64,000 bases of DNA from Kineosporia mesophila (GCF_021129235.1 NZ_JAJOMA010000024.1:46872-110871), one strand, 5' to 3'. Positions 42,190-51,724 are shown, counted from the stretch's first letter. Notes: a model not told the origin generated them from the letters alone. A program made the numbers and translations.

Positions 42190-45111
42190 CGGACGGGACT
42201 GCTCACCACGAAGGACGCGCGCGGCAAGGTTCTCGCTTACAGCTACGACAAGCTCGGGCGCCAGACTTTTCTGCGCAAGGGCACCAGCGACGGCAGAGAA
42301 CTCGCCGAGTGGCAGTACGACTCCGTCGCAACCAACGGCGTCGGTCGCCTGGCCAAATCGATTCGCTACGAGTATGACTCGGCCGGAACCGCCTCCGCGT
42401 ACACGACCTCGATCGGCTCGTACAACGTGGACGGCCAGCCCCTCAGCAGCACCCTGACCCTGCCGTCCACCGAGACAGGGTTGTGTGTGTCGGGTGCCAC
42501 GAACAAGTGCGCCTACACCCAGCAGATGCTGTACCGGCCCAACGGCCAGATCAGCAAGGTTTCCGTGCCCGCAGCCGCTGACCTGCCGCAGGAAACCCTG
42601 ACCACCACCTACTACGAGCGGGGCCACACCGGCGGCTTCAGCGGCGCCCTGACCGGAGCCGGAAGCCAGGTCTACGTTCAGGACGTCGTGTACAACCAGT
42701 TCGATCAGGTCCTGCGCAAGGGACTGGGCGAGTACGGCAACCGCGTCACCCAGTCCTACCGGTTCGACGAACCGACCGGACGTCTGACCAAGTACTTCGC
42801 ACTGCCCGACAACAAGACCTACGTGTACAACCAGACGTACACGTACACCGACTCCGGCAACGTCACCTCGATCAAAGACGCTCCCGAAGGCGGACAACCG
42901 TCAGAAACCCAGTGCTTCACCTACGACTACCGTCAGCGCCTGAGCGAAGCCTGGACCCCGACATCCCTGTCGTGCACAGCCGCCCCCAACAAGGCCGCCC
43001 TGGGCGGGCCCGCCCCGTACTGGCGCTCTTATACCTACGACGCGGCCGGCAACCGTAAGAGCGAAACCGCGCACGCCACCACGGACACCACCCGCACCTA
43101 CACCTACCCGGCCTCTGGCGGAGCCCCGGGCAGCGCTCCGCACGCCGTCACCAGCGTGGCCAGCGTCACCGGCACCGCCGCGGCAGTCACCCAGAAGTAC
43201 GCGTACGACGAAGCAGGCAACATGACCTGCCGGCCTACCGGGGCCACGGCTAACACCTGCCCGTCCACCGGCACGAAAGACGCCGCCGGACAGGCCCTGA
43301 CCTGGACGGACGAAGGCAGCCAGAGCACCGCGACAGATAAGAGCGGCACCACCAGCTACGTCTACGACGCCGACGGCAACCGCCTGATCCGTCGCGACCC
43401 CACCGGCACGACCGTCTACCTGACCGGTGGACAGGAAGTGCGCAAACCGACCAGCGGCACCGCCACCGCTACCCGCTACTACAGCCACGACGGCGAAAAC
43501 GTTGCCGTGCGAACCAAAGCGGGTCTGAATTGGCTCTTGAACGACCACCACGGCACCAGTACCGCGTTCGTGGCCGCCGTCGGTCTCGTGGCCACCCGCC
43601 GGCGCATGCTGCCCTTCGGAGAAGACCGCGGCACCGCGCCGGCCTCCTGGCCCGGGGACAAGGGATTCCTGGGAGGAACCAAGGACAACACCGGCCTGAC
43701 TCACCTGGGTGCGCGCGAGTACGACCCGAAACTTGGCCGGTTCGTCTCGGTGGACCCGGTCATGGACCTGACAAAACCTGACCAGTGGAACGGGTACTCG
43801 TACGCGAACGACAATCCCGTCACTCTCGCCGACCCCTCCGGCCTGAATCCGTGCACGTCGGACGACGGCCCGGACTGCATGGTCGGGGGTGACGGGAAGG
43901 CGACCTCGCGCAAGGAGCACAACAAGAAGAAGAAAGAGGCCAATGGGCACGCCTCGACTTCGAGTAACTCCACCGGTACCTCGTCCGGTTCTTCCAGCCG
44001 AGGAACATCCCACGTGTGGTGGTACGGGCCGCCCAAGGCCCCCATCGACATCGCACCGGCCCTGCCGGTGGTCGAGAAGGAACACCATTCCGGGTTCTGG
44101 GGCACCACGTGGAAATACACGAAGGTCGTCGCCGGCGAGGTCACCGGATTCAATGACGCGAAGAACTGCCTCATGGAAGGTGACGTGGCCGGGTGCACCA
44201 TGACCGGGATCACGCTGTTCCCACCCGCCCGGATCGTCAAATTGGGAGCCAAAGGTGCGAAAGCTGGATGGAAGGGAGCCCGTTTCCTTCAGAAGGGTGC
44301 AAAGGCTGCTAACGCGGGAGACGAGGCCGGCGCCGCGACGAAAGGTCTGTCGAAGTGCCTGAACAGTTTCGCCGGACCAACTCTCGTTCTGATGGCCGAC
44401 GGGACCAGCAAGCCGATCAAGGATGTCGAAATCGGTGACAAGGTCCTGGCCACAGATCCTGCGACGGGTGAATCGGGTGCCCGCACCGTGACCGCGGTCA
44501 TGGTTCACCAGGACACCGAACTCACCGACCTGTCCATCCGTGATGAGTCCGGTAAGACAGCCGTCGTTCACACCACCCAGGAACACCCCTTCTGGAATGC
44601 GGGGGACAGGCAGTGGACGGACGCCCGCGACCTGAAGGCCGGAGACCAGCTGACCCCGACCACGGGGGCACTCCCTGAGGTTATGCAGGTCAGAGTCTTC
44701 GACGGCTCTGCAACGATGTACAACCTCACCGTCGCAGACATTCACACGTACTATGTCCTGACGGGAGCCACGCCGGTCCTCGTCCATAACTGCGGGACCG
44801 GGAACGTTTCGGACAAGATCATGAAGGATCACATTCTTCCTCGCCACGACGCAGATCACGCAGATGCGTGGAAGTGGGCCGAGAAATCCAAGTTTGAAGA
44901 CTGGGTCGCGCCGGATCACATTCGCAACTGGGCGAAGCTGGCGATGAGGAAGCCGATGGATAATATGAACGTCGGCACCGGTTCCGCGCACCGGCACGTC
45001 CTGGATATCAAGAGTCGGTACCCGATTGGATATGACGCGGATGGGAATGATCTGTATTCAGTGGCGGTGTGGGTCCGCAATGGCGCGGTGGAAAGTGTTC
45101 ATCCATACTGA
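42190..45111 (+). CDS. 5'-truncated Rhs/WapA toxin with HINT and toxin domain
   Basis: YD-repeat coding (YSYDKLGRQTFLRKG) starts right after an in-frame TGA at 42187, so the N-terminal export and repeat region is missing; the first in-frame GTG is at 42427. The rest: Rhs repeats, Rhs core (LGRFVSVDPVMDLTKPDQWN) near residue 440 (counted from 42427), a linker, a pretoxin HINT domain (about 644-788, ending VLVHN) and a 106-residue C-terminal toxin from Cys at 44791. The toxin has HILPRHDADH and later SAHRHVLDI, perhaps a BECR-like RNase. The HINT would cut the toxin free. Without the front end it probably cannot be exported and may be a silent cassette. Confidence 0.82.
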   Translation, partial: RTGLLTTKDARGKVLAYSYDKLGRQTFLRKGTSDGRELAEWQYDSVATNGVGRLAKSIRYEYDSAGTASAYTTSIGSYNVDGQPLSSTLTLPSTETGLCVSGATNKCAYTQQMLYRPNGQISKVSVPAAADLPQETLTTTYYERGHTGGFSGALTGAGSQVYVQDVVYNQFDQVLRKGLGEYGNRVTQSYRFDEPTGRLTKYFALPDNKTYVYNQTYTYTDSGNVTSIKDAPEGGQPSETQCFTYDYRQRLSEAWTPTSLSCTAAPNKAALGGPAPYWRSYTYDAAGNRKSETAHATTDTTRTYTYPASGGAPGSAPHAVTSVASVTGTAAAVTQKYAYDEAGNMTCRPTGATANTCPSTGTKDAAGQALTWTDEGSQSTATDKSGTTSYVYDADGNRLIRRDPTGTTVYLTGGQEVRKPTSGTATATRYYSHDGENVAVRTKAGLNWLLNDHHGTSTAFVAAVGLVATRRRMLPFGEDRGTAPASWPGDKGFLGGTKDNTGLTHLGAREYDPKLGRFVSVDPVMDLTKPDQWNGYSYANDNPVTLADPSGLNPCTSDDGPDCMVGGDGKATSRKEHNKKKKEANGHASTSSNSTGTSSGSSSRGTSHVWWYGPPKAPIDIAPALPVVEKEHHSGFWGTTWKYTKVVAGEVTGFNDAKNCLMEGDVAGCTMTGITLFPPARIVKLGAKGAKAGWKGARFLQKGAKAANAGDEAGAATKGLSKCLNSFAGPTLVLMADGTSKPIKDVEIGDKVLATDPATGESGARTVTAVMVHQDTELTDLSIRDESGKTAVVHTTQEHPFWNAGDRQWTDARDLKAGDQLTPTTGALPEVMQVRVFDGSATMYNLTVADIHTYYVLTGATPVLVHNCGTGNVSDKIMKDHILPRHDADHADAWKWAEKSKFEDWVAPDHIRNWAKLAMRKPMDNMNVGTGSAHRHVLDIKSRYPIGYDADGNDLYSVAVWVRNGAVESVHPY

Positions 45112-45120
45112 GGTGCTGTG

Positions 45121-45420
45121 ATGATCAATATGCAAATTCGCTCTGAAGGGGGTGAGATCGTGACGCGCGGGTCTACTCCAGGTATTCGCTGGTCGGACGC
45201 CCTAGCGCAAATCGATCGAGAGAAATTCCCCTGCCTCGCTGGACTGCTCCCATATGCGGACACTATGTTCAATGGGCGACAGGTAGAAAGGCTTAGGATG
45301 GAGGTGGAGAGCCAATCTGTGCGCGACATCCTTGGCGAAGAAAATGCATCGGAGATCGAGACGCTTTGTCGGAGGGTCGAAAATAGCTCACACCTCTATC
45401 TATGGTTCCTAGGGGATTAA
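45121..45420 (+). CDS. Probable immunity protein to the Rhs toxin
   Basis: A 99-residue protein beginning 9 bases after the toxin stop; AGGTG precedes the ATG. Its acidic, helical C-terminus (VRDILGEENASEIETLCRRV) and position are typical of immunity genes. No family recognised. The region from here to 47200 is A/T-richer than the Rhs core, common for toxin/immunity tips. Confidence 0.65.
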   Translation: MINMQIRSEGGEIVTRGSTPGIRWSDALAQIDREKFPCLAGLLPYADTMFNGRQVERLRMEVESQSVRDILGEENASEIETLCRRVENSSHLYLWFLGD

Positions 45421-45489
45421 GGGGGAATGGATTTTATGCGACTTTCGCGGGGTCGCCTTTAGCTGAATTGCAGAGTGCGACCGCCGTCG

Positions 45490-45755
45490 CGTGCGGTTGT
45501 CCTATCGGATGGTCAGCGATAGAAGTGGGTACAGTTTCGACGAGATGGTTGGGTTCGCGTACGGGCACACGGGTGGGGGAGACCCGGCAACGGGGACGCC
45601 CGTCCTCCGCGGAAGTTGAGACGACGCTTCGGCAGGCTGGTTCGCGCCAGTTGGCTGGGCAGAACTCGTCAAAGTTTGACCACTATGGTGTCCGCGTAAT
45701 TGTCAACTGGGATATGTCGTGGGGTCCACGTCTTACTACCCTGGCAGGTGAATAA
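45490..45755 (+). pseudogene. Decayed orphan toxin module
   Basis: Three frames join to one C-terminal toxin sequence: YSFDEMVGFAYGHTGGGDP, then RPSSAEVETTLRQAG and SKFDHYGVRVIVNWDM, then GSTSYYPGR at the end. This resembles a widespread Rhs toxin tip. Frameshifts near 45590 and 45715 make it inactive. It is probably an older toxin end displaced by the present one. Confidence 0.55.
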
Positions 45756-46209
45756 ATGAATACAAGCGAAAGAGGTGAATGGCTCGGATGCTTCCTTACG
45801 GACACGGATATCCGTCGGCTGAAGGGCGTATCAGTTTCAGTTACCCCCGGAGCGGACTTTAGGGCTGGTTGAGCTGCTGGAAAACTGACGCAATCACGTT
45901 TTCAGGATTGAGGCGGAGATTGGGCTACCCGATTCCGATAGGACGGTGTGGGGTGTCTATGACTTGATTGCCGCCCTCGCACTCAGGAGCTTCATCTATC
46001 TCGGCATGAAAAACACCGAATCAGATTTCCTTGTGGGATTCAGGCGCGCGCTCGATGATGTTGACTCCAGGTTTAGGCAATTCACTGAAATTGATAAATC
46101 TGAAATTGTTAGTTGTCTCGATGGCGGGAAGCGATCGAATGGCGAATGGTGGTGGGATCGAGTTCCCCGAATTGGCACGATCCGTCGAGAGGCCGAGCGA
46201 ATCAGATAG
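45756..46209 (+). pseudogene. Interrupted immunity-like gene
   Basis: A start (MNTSERGEWLGCFLTDTDI) runs to a stop at 45870; the frame then changes and ELLEN is followed by another stop, after which the same family continues (VWGVYDLIAALALRSF, then FLVGFRRALDDVDSRF) to 46209. Together the pieces look like one immunity protein of the decayed toxin before it. Family unknown. Confidence 0.5.
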
Positions 46210-46281
46210 TCATGGTGACTCGATTGCGTCTGTTGAAAGGAAGAGAATCCGAGGGCGGGCCCTAGGAGTAATGCCACTTAA

Positions 46282-46740
46282 ATGTCTGACGCGATGCGAG
46301 TTTCTCCACAGCCCCTGTTTGACCTGTTACCGCTGCGGCCTCACCTGATCGCTCCAGAGCACGTGGAAGCGGTGAACGGACGTTTCGCGGATGAGGGATT
46401 CAGGATCGTTACCGTACGAGCTGACAGCCAGCATGTCCGCACAGTGGATGATCTCCTCGGAGAAATATCCAAAGCATTGGGATTGTCAACAGAAGGACCT
46501 GTCAACTGGCCTGCCTTCAACGATTGGCTAGGAGACCTCTTAGTTGATGAGGGGAAACCCCTAGTAATAGTCGTCCACGGTCTTGACGCCATACTCCGCA
46601 GGAATGTCCAAGCATATCTACAATGCGTGCATGGCCTGCTCGGTATGACCGAGGCGTATCGATCGCCTGAATACCCCGAGCTCGCGCAACTCGAGTACGT
46701 ATTTCCAGGGGCATGGGCCAAGTTCGGAGGGAAGGCATGA
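46282..46740 (+). CDS. Barstar-like protein 1
   Basis: A 152-residue protein with a barstar-like core: DEGFRIVTVRADSQHVRTVD, LLGEISKALGLS, NWPAFNDWLGDLLVDEGKPL and VIVVHGLDAILRRN. Barstar binds and blocks barnase-type RNases, and such domains serve as immunity proteins in toxin loci. No matching toxin is adjacent, so it is an orphan that could protect against neighbours. The last 4 bases overlap the next gene. Confidence 0.7.
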   Translation: MSDAMRVSPQPLFDLLPLRPHLIAPEHVEAVNGRFADEGFRIVTVRADSQHVRTVDDLLGEISKALGLSTEGPVNWPAFNDWLGDLLVDEGKPLVIVVHGLDAILRRNVQAYLQCVHGLLGMTEAYRSPEYPELAQLEYVFPGAWAKFGGKA

Positions 46741-47201
46741 TCTTCAAAAGATTTGTCGGTCCTGACTGGGTTCAGGTCGAATCGCTCATCCCTCAACTGG
46801 AGGCGCGACCATATCTGTGTGACGACGATGATCGCCAAAAAATTAGCGAGAAGCTCTCAAATTTAGGATTCATTGTTGCTCACGTTGAAATCGAGAGTGA
46901 TACATCCTTCACGGAGGAGATTCTTCTCCGCAAGGTGGCGGAGGCCCTACACTGGCCAGAAGCATCAGGAACCAACTGGAATTCGCATTGCTCTTTGCTT
47001 TACCAGACGCTTACCCAATGGGAAGAACCACCAATCGCAGTGCTGATTCAGGGGATGGATGGCATCCTGCGCCGCGACATTCATGCCTTTACGCGAAGCA
47101 TCCACCTACTTGAAGCGTCCACACATGCGGTTAGGCTGTCTGTCGAACACGCCGCCAGGCAGTTCCTGTACGTCTTCTCTGGAAACTGGTCTCCTGCCTG
47201 A
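46737..47201 (+). CDS. Barstar-like protein 2
   Basis: A 154-residue paralogue of the previous protein: FIVAHVEIESDTSFTEEILL, VAEALHWPEASGTNW, PIAVLIQGMDGILRRDIHAF, ending FLYVFSGNW like its neighbour's YVFPGAW. ATG overlaps the previous stop. Tandem duplication with divergence suggests immunity to two toxin variants. Confidence 0.65.
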   Translation: MIFKRFVGPDWVQVESLIPQLEARPYLCDDDDRQKISEKLSNLGFIVAHVEIESDTSFTEEILLRKVAEALHWPEASGTNWNSHCSLLYQTLTQWEEPPIAVLIQGMDGILRRDIHAFTRSIHLLEASTHAVRLSVEHAARQFLYVFSGNWSPA

Positions 47202-47218
47202 GTTGCTGCAGCGGGCCA

Positions 47219-47341
47219 AGGCGAGCATCCCGAACGCTTCACCACCAGCCAGACCCTGCCCAAGGCCTTCAACCGCCCGACCGGGCCTGGATCAACCGAC
47301 CTGACCTGCAGGCCGAAACGCCGGCCGTCTAACACCCGCTG
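47219..47341 (+). pseudogene. C-terminal transposase remnant
   Basis: GEHPERFTTSQTLPKAF in one frame and PPDRAWINRPDLQAETPAV plus stop in another resemble the end of IS3-family transposases. A frameshift separates them. The rest of 47202-47504 shows nothing else. Confidence 0.45.
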
Positions 47342-47504
47342 GTCCCGGCTTCTTGGCACCTACCGCTTCTGCATCAGGCCCGATCATGTTGTCTAGCCCT
47401 ACCTCGTCTCAAAGACATACGGCCCCAATACGCCCCCAAGGGCAGGATGCAGTGGACGTCATCCCCGCATCCTGCCAGCTCAGAGCCAACAATCCGGCTG
47501 CCAA

Positions 47505-47556
47505 AGCAGCGGACTCATAATCCGTAGGCCGCGGGTTCGAACCCCGCCTGGCCCAC
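47505..47556 (+). repeat. Direct repeat of the CAT tRNA 3' part
   Basis: 51 of 52 bases match 41376-41427 (T at 41400 is C at 47529). It covers the D-stem end to the acceptor end without a tRNA 5' half. Marks the right end of the toxin island. Confidence 0.9.
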
Positions 47557-47626
47557 AGCGAGAGTGAGCTGCCCCGTTCCCTCGGAGTCCGGACCCAATA
47601 GGGTCGAATCCGAAGGAGAGGTGCTC

Positions 47627-47923
47627 GTGTCACGTAAGCGGTCGAGTTTCACCAGTGAGTTCAAGGATGAATTGGTGAAACTGTATCTGGATCAACAAGG
47701 CAAGAAAACGGTCTCGCAGGTTGCCCGGGAAAACGGTGTCCAGCCGGAGACTCTGCGGAACTGGGTGAAAGTATACGAGAAAGCGCATCCAGCAGAGGAA
47801 GAACCGCTGTCGATCTCGGAACGGGCGCGCCTTCGTGAGCTGGAACGCGAAGTGCGGGAACTGCGGCTGGAGCGTGAGTTCCTGGGAAAAGCCGCGGCCT
47901 TCTTCGCGAAGGAGTACCGGTAA
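47627..47923 (+). CDS. IS3-family transposase OrfA
   Basis: A 98-residue protein with a helix-turn-helix (FKDELVKLYLDQQGKKTVSQ, then GVQPETLRNWVKVYE) and a C-terminal leucine-zipper-like helix (LRELEREVRELRLEREFLGK). It binds the terminal repeats. GTG at 47627 has GGAGAG 7 bases before; GTG 47621 is possible. The -1 shift to OrfB likely occurs near its end. Confidence 0.88.
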   Translation: MSRKRSSFTSEFKDELVKLYLDQQGKKTVSQVARENGVQPETLRNWVKVYEKAHPAEEEPLSISERARLRELEREVRELRLEREFLGKAAAFFAKEYR

Positions 47924-48000
47924 GCGACCGGTACGCGTTCCTTGACGCGCAGAGGGCCAGCGTTGACGAGTCCGGTGCCCCTCGGTATGCGGTCGCCGCG

Positions 48001-48828
48001 ATGTGCCGATGGCTGGGAGTTTCGGAATCTGGCTACTATGAGTGGGCTTCGAGGCCTCAGTCGCCGACCGCTGGCCGGCGTGAGCGCCTGGCAGCCCTGA
48101 TCGGCGTGACCTTCACCGAGTTCGAGGGCCGTTACGGCTACCGGCGTATCCACGAGGCGCTGATCCGACGCGGGCACCTGTGCGGCCCTGAACTGGTGCG
48201 TTCACTGATGCGGGAACTAGACCTGGTGCCCTGCCAGCCACGATGTTCACGACGCGGAACAACCCGCCAGGCAGAGAAATTCGCTGACATCCCCGATCTG
48301 GTCAACCGTGACTTCAGCGCCGACGTGCCGGGCCAGAAACTGGTCGGGGACATCACCTACGTGCGGACCTGGGAAGGCTGGCTCTACGTTGCCCTGGTGA
48401 TCGGGTGCTGCACCCGCAAGATCGTCGGCTGGGCCATGGACGACAACTACAAGACCCCGCTCATCCAGGCCGCCGTCGCCATGGCAGCCCGAAGTCTTAA
48501 TCTTCCACCGGGCGCGGTCTTTCATTCGGATCGCGGCTCGAATTACACATCTGACGACTTCGCCGCCACCCTGGGAAATCTCGGATTGAAACAATCCGTG
48601 GGCCGCACCGGGATCTGCTACGACAACTCCCTGGCCGAATCAACCAACGGCGCCCTGAAAGTCGAACTCGTTAACCGAGAGGAATACCCGACCCGCGCCT
48701 ACGCCACGAAGGAAATTGCCAGATACATCGAACTCTTCTTCAATACCCGAAGGTTCCACTCCTACCTGGGGTATCAAACACCACAAGAAGCCATGGACGA
48801 GTACTACGCGGCCGACAGAGCAGCCTGA
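48001..48828 (+). CDS. IS3-family transposase OrfB (DDE integrase core)
   Basis: A 275-residue frame, open back to 47920, so the product is probably a -1 frameshift fusion with OrfA. An HTH_21-like region (YGYRRIHEALIRRGHL) precedes the DDE core: LVGDITYVRTW, VFHSDRGSNY and NSLAESTNGALKVE. All three acidic residues are present, so the element may be active. Confidence 0.92.
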   Translation: MCRWLGVSESGYYEWASRPQSPTAGRRERLAALIGVTFTEFEGRYGYRRIHEALIRRGHLCGPELVRSLMRELDLVPCQPRCSRRGTTRQAEKFADIPDLVNRDFSADVPGQKLVGDITYVRTWEGWLYVALVIGCCTRKIVGWAMDDNYKTPLIQAAVAMAARSLNLPPGAVFHSDRGSNYTSDDFAATLGNLGLKQSVGRTGICYDNSLAESTNGALKVELVNREEYPTRAYATKEIARYIELFFNTRRFHSYLGYQTPQEAMDEYYAADRAA

Positions 48829-48907
48829 AACCCAATATCAGGGACTCCGGAAAACGCGCGGCAGCTCACTGGCGGAGGCTCTGTGAACCAGCAAGGAGAC
48901 GGGATTA

Positions 48908-50173
48908 GTGGCTGCTCCGCGAAAGTACGATGATGAGACCCGTGCCCGGGCCGTTCGGATAGTCGAGAACCGCATCTGAGACTATAAAGACACGCAGGTC
49001 GGCGCCCGCCGGCACGTAGGTGAACTGCTGGGCATCAACCCGGCAACGCTGCGGAACCGGGCCGAGAAGGATGAGATCGATGCATGTCAGCGCCCCGGAA
49101 CGCTCACTGAGGTGAATGAGGAGCTGGCGGCGTTGCGACGGGAGAATGCCGAGCTGAAACGGGCGAACGAGATCCTCAAGGCTGCTTCAGCATTTTTCGC
49201 GGCGGCGGAGCTCGACCGCCGCCTCAGATGATCATCGCCTACATCGATGAGCACAAGGACCGCTTCGGGATCGAGCCGATCTGCCGCCTGCTGAGTCAGC
49301 ACGGCATCCAGATCGCCCCGAGCACCTATCACGCGCGCCGCACCGAACCGGTGATCGAGGCGGAACTGGGCGGCGCCTACGCGGTCAACACGCTGCTGGA
49401 CCTGCACCGGGCCAACCGCGGCGTTCACGGGAGTCGCACAGGCTGGCACGCCCTGCGCCGGGCCGGCCACGTGGTCGGCCGTGACCAGGTCGCCCGGCTG
49501 ATGCGGATCGCCGGAGTCGAAGGGATCCGCCGCGGAAAGCACCACACAATCACCACACAAGGGACGAGAAAGCGCCCCGAAACCCAGATCTCATCGACCG
49601 GCAGTGGGATGCGCCCACGGCCCCGGATCAGTGGTGGGTCTCGGATTTCATTTATGTATGGACGCTGGCCGGGTTCGTTTACGTATCTTTCGTGACCGAC
49701 GTCTACTCCCGCCGGATCCTCGGCTGGAGAGCCTCCACCAGCAAGACCACTTCCCTGGTTCTCTCCGCCTGGACCAGATCCTGTTCACCCGCAGGAGGAC
49801 AAACATCCGTTTCGCCCCAACATGTTTGGTCCATCACGGCGACGCCGGCAGCCAATACACGTCGCTGACGATCTCCGAGGCCCTCACTGTCGCCGGAATC
49901 GCCGGCTCGATCGGATCGGTTGGCGATGCCCTGGGCCACGCACTGATGGAATTAACGATCGGCCTGTTCAAGACCGAACTCATCCACCGGCAGCGGTCCT
50001 GGACCGGCCGGGCCGAGGTCGAACGGGAGACCGCTTCCTGGATCTACTGGTTCAACACCAGCCGCCTGTGCTCCTCGATCGGGCACCTACCGCCGGTCGA
50101 GTTCGAACAGCATCACCATGACACGATGACCAAAGCAGCCTCGATACCTGAGCTTGCCTTAACCGAGCCTCCA
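48908..50173 (+). pseudogene. Broken IS3-family transposase (second type)
   Basis: OrfA begins at GTG 48908 (YDDETRARAVRIVENR), has an in-frame TGA after ENRI, then continues (LGINPATLRNRAEKDEID, ANEILKAASAFFA). OrfB starts near 49228 (MIIAYIDEHKDRFGIEPICR), shifts frame near 49600 (WWVSDFIYVWTLAGFVYVSF) and again near 49830 (DAGSQYTSLTISEAL ... IYWFNTSRL). At least three lesions make it dead. It differs from the intact element beside it. Confidence 0.85.
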
Positions 50174-50195
50174 TCAGATCCAGGACGCTTCACCA

Positions 50196-50350
50196 CTGTC
50201 GCAACCGCACCGGCCACGGACCGGCGAATCTCGCCACCATCCGCGGATCATCAACACACTCCGCGCCACCAGCCACGAAAGCATCCCGCTGGCCGACGAG
50301 CCCACCTACTTCCACCCGCCGCCCTACGCCTCCACAGACCGCTCACATAA
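50196..50350 (+). pseudogene. Remnant of another transposase (ISAs1-like)
   Basis: CRNRTGHGPANLATIR in one frame and IINTLRATSHESIPLA in the next resemble the C-terminus of an ISAs1-type transposase, split by a frameshift near 50246. Between 50351 and 50684 I find no gene. Confidence 0.4.
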
Positions 50351-50684
50351 GGGATAACCAGCCGGTATGTCATAGACCCGGGCAGAGTGGTACCGACCGG
50401 TTCGAATGCCGTCGTATGACCGGTGAGGATGCGCGATGACGAGGCCGTGCGCCCCCGGCGGCATGGCAGTCATCAGGTGCATCCACCGGCAATCCTCGCC
50501 ACCGGTGCGTTTCATCTTGACGTTGCCGATCCGGCGAATACCCTACGTGGAGTCAAGTTTGGGCATGCCCAGTCCGTTACCTGAATTGGTTCAGAACGAG
50601 CCCACACATCAGGAACTCGACTTCTCGTAGCGGCCGTCAATTTCTCACCTGCCGGTGTGACGGCGCCCAGGAAAGGTTTTTTGC

Positions 50685-51395
50685 GTGCTTGATCAGCATC
50701 ACGCGGTCGAACCTGTCCTCTCTACCGGAACCGTAGATCCCGCTCGTCCTGCCCATCTCGGTCATGTGCAGGAAAAGGGATCTCGGCCCCGGCCGACTTC
50801 CGACCAGGAAGCGGCACTCTCCCTGGAAAGCCTTCTGCTGCAGATGAGCCGAGGAAGCGCGCCGGCGTTCGAAATTTTCCATCGCCGCACCAGGAAGACC
50901 GTGATCCGTCTGGCTCGAACAGTGCTGCGGGACTGGCACCAGGCCGAAGAGGTCGCACAAGAGGTCATGCTCGAGCTGTGGCGTCACGCCGACGGCTTCG
51001 ATCCCGCCAAGGGCAGTGCCGAAGGGTGGATCACTGTCATCACGCGCAGGCGAGCCGTGGACCGGGTGCGGAGTAGTGAAAGATCACGCACGCGAGAACA
51101 CAGGACCGTGACTGGTCTTGACCTCATTGACGATGAGTTCGAGGAGGCTGTCCTGAACCGCCTCCAAAGTGATCTCGACGCCGCAAGGCTCCGGCGATGC
51201 CTTGACCAACACCTTTCCCCGATCCAGCGGGACACCATCAAGCTGGCCTATTTCGGCAACCATTCCTACGCCCGCGTAGCATCTTTGATGAAGCTTCCTC
51301 TTGGCACTATCAAGACGCGTATCCGGGACGGGCTGATTCACTTGCGAAACTGTCGAGCATGCTCACTGGGTGACCTCTCCGAGTGCCACGACTGA
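50685..51395 (+). CDS. ECF RNA polymerase sigma factor
   Basis: A 236-residue protein. Region 2 (about 65-130): FHRRTRKTVIRLARTVLRDW, HQAEEVAQEVMLELWRHA, GWITVITRRRAVDRVRS. Region 4 (about 170-222): LSPIQRDTIKLAYFGNHSYA, RVASLMKLPLGTIKTRIRDG. It directs RNA polymerase to stress or envelope promoters, similar to SigK-like groups. No anti-sigma gene is adjacent, unlike most members. AGGAAAGG lies 8 bases before GTG 50685. Confidence 0.88.
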   Translation: MLDQHHAVEPVLSTGTVDPARPAHLGHVQEKGSRPRPTSDQEAALSLESLLLQMSRGSAPAFEIFHRRTRKTVIRLARTVLRDWHQAEEVAQEVMLELWRHADGFDPAKGSAEGWITVITRRRAVDRVRSSERSRTREHRTVTGLDLIDDEFEEAVLNRLQSDLDAARLRRCLDQHLSPIQRDTIKLAYFGNHSYARVASLMKLPLGTIKTRIRDGLIHLRNCRACSLGDLSECHD

Positions 51396-51724
51396 AGGCG
51401 CATGCTCCGCGTACCCAGACCCGACGGTGTCACCGTGTTCGGGGCCGTCCGGGGATTTCGAACCCTTCCGGGCGGCGCGACGCCAGGGAGATGCGTGTGC
51501 CGATTCCCGCCGATCCGGTCGTCACCGGGAACCACCACGAAGAGTCTTGCTGGGCAACGCCGCCTGGGCGGGGCTGCTCAGTCCCACCGCGGATGAGAAG
51601 GGCCGCGCAGTGATCTGGATCGGGGACGCTGTGGGCGTCTTCTGCGCTGGTGGGTCGGCCGGTGCCTTCGGGGTCGCGCTCCACCGGCTGCGCCGGGAAC
51701 CGGCAACTCATCCTGGGCCGGCGG
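51396..51724. other. Stretch without a convincing gene
   Basis: Several overlapping frames are open on both strands, none with a ribosome site and recognisable product. I see no repeat or strong hairpin. Confidence 0.4.

Larger units (their letters stand above)
41376..47556 (+). mobile_element. Polymorphic-toxin island at the CAT tRNA
   Basis: The island lies between direct repeats 41376-41427 (3' part of the tRNA) and 47505-47556, which differ at one of 52 bases. No integrase remains. Contents are an Rhs fragment with toxin end, immunity-like genes and broken modules. Mixed base composition and truncated genes suggest repeated gain and loss. Inference: a former integrative element that lost its recombinase. 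Confidence 0.75.
47565..48868 (+). mobile_element. IS3-family insertion sequence
   Basis: Inverted ends TGAGCTGCC...CGGAGTCC at 47565-47590 and 48842-48868 bound two overlapping transposase frames with all catalytic residues. No flanking target duplication is obvious. It lies 8 bases outside the tRNA direct repeat. Confidence 0.85.

Noticed and set aside
42901..44997. 698-residue antisense frame
   Set aside because: It is opposite the Rhs gene, whose sense frame has unmistakable YD repeats, Rhs core and HINT motifs.
47505..47556. Second CAT tRNA
   Set aside because: The acceptor 5' strand and D arm are missing, so it is a duplicated attachment-like repeat.
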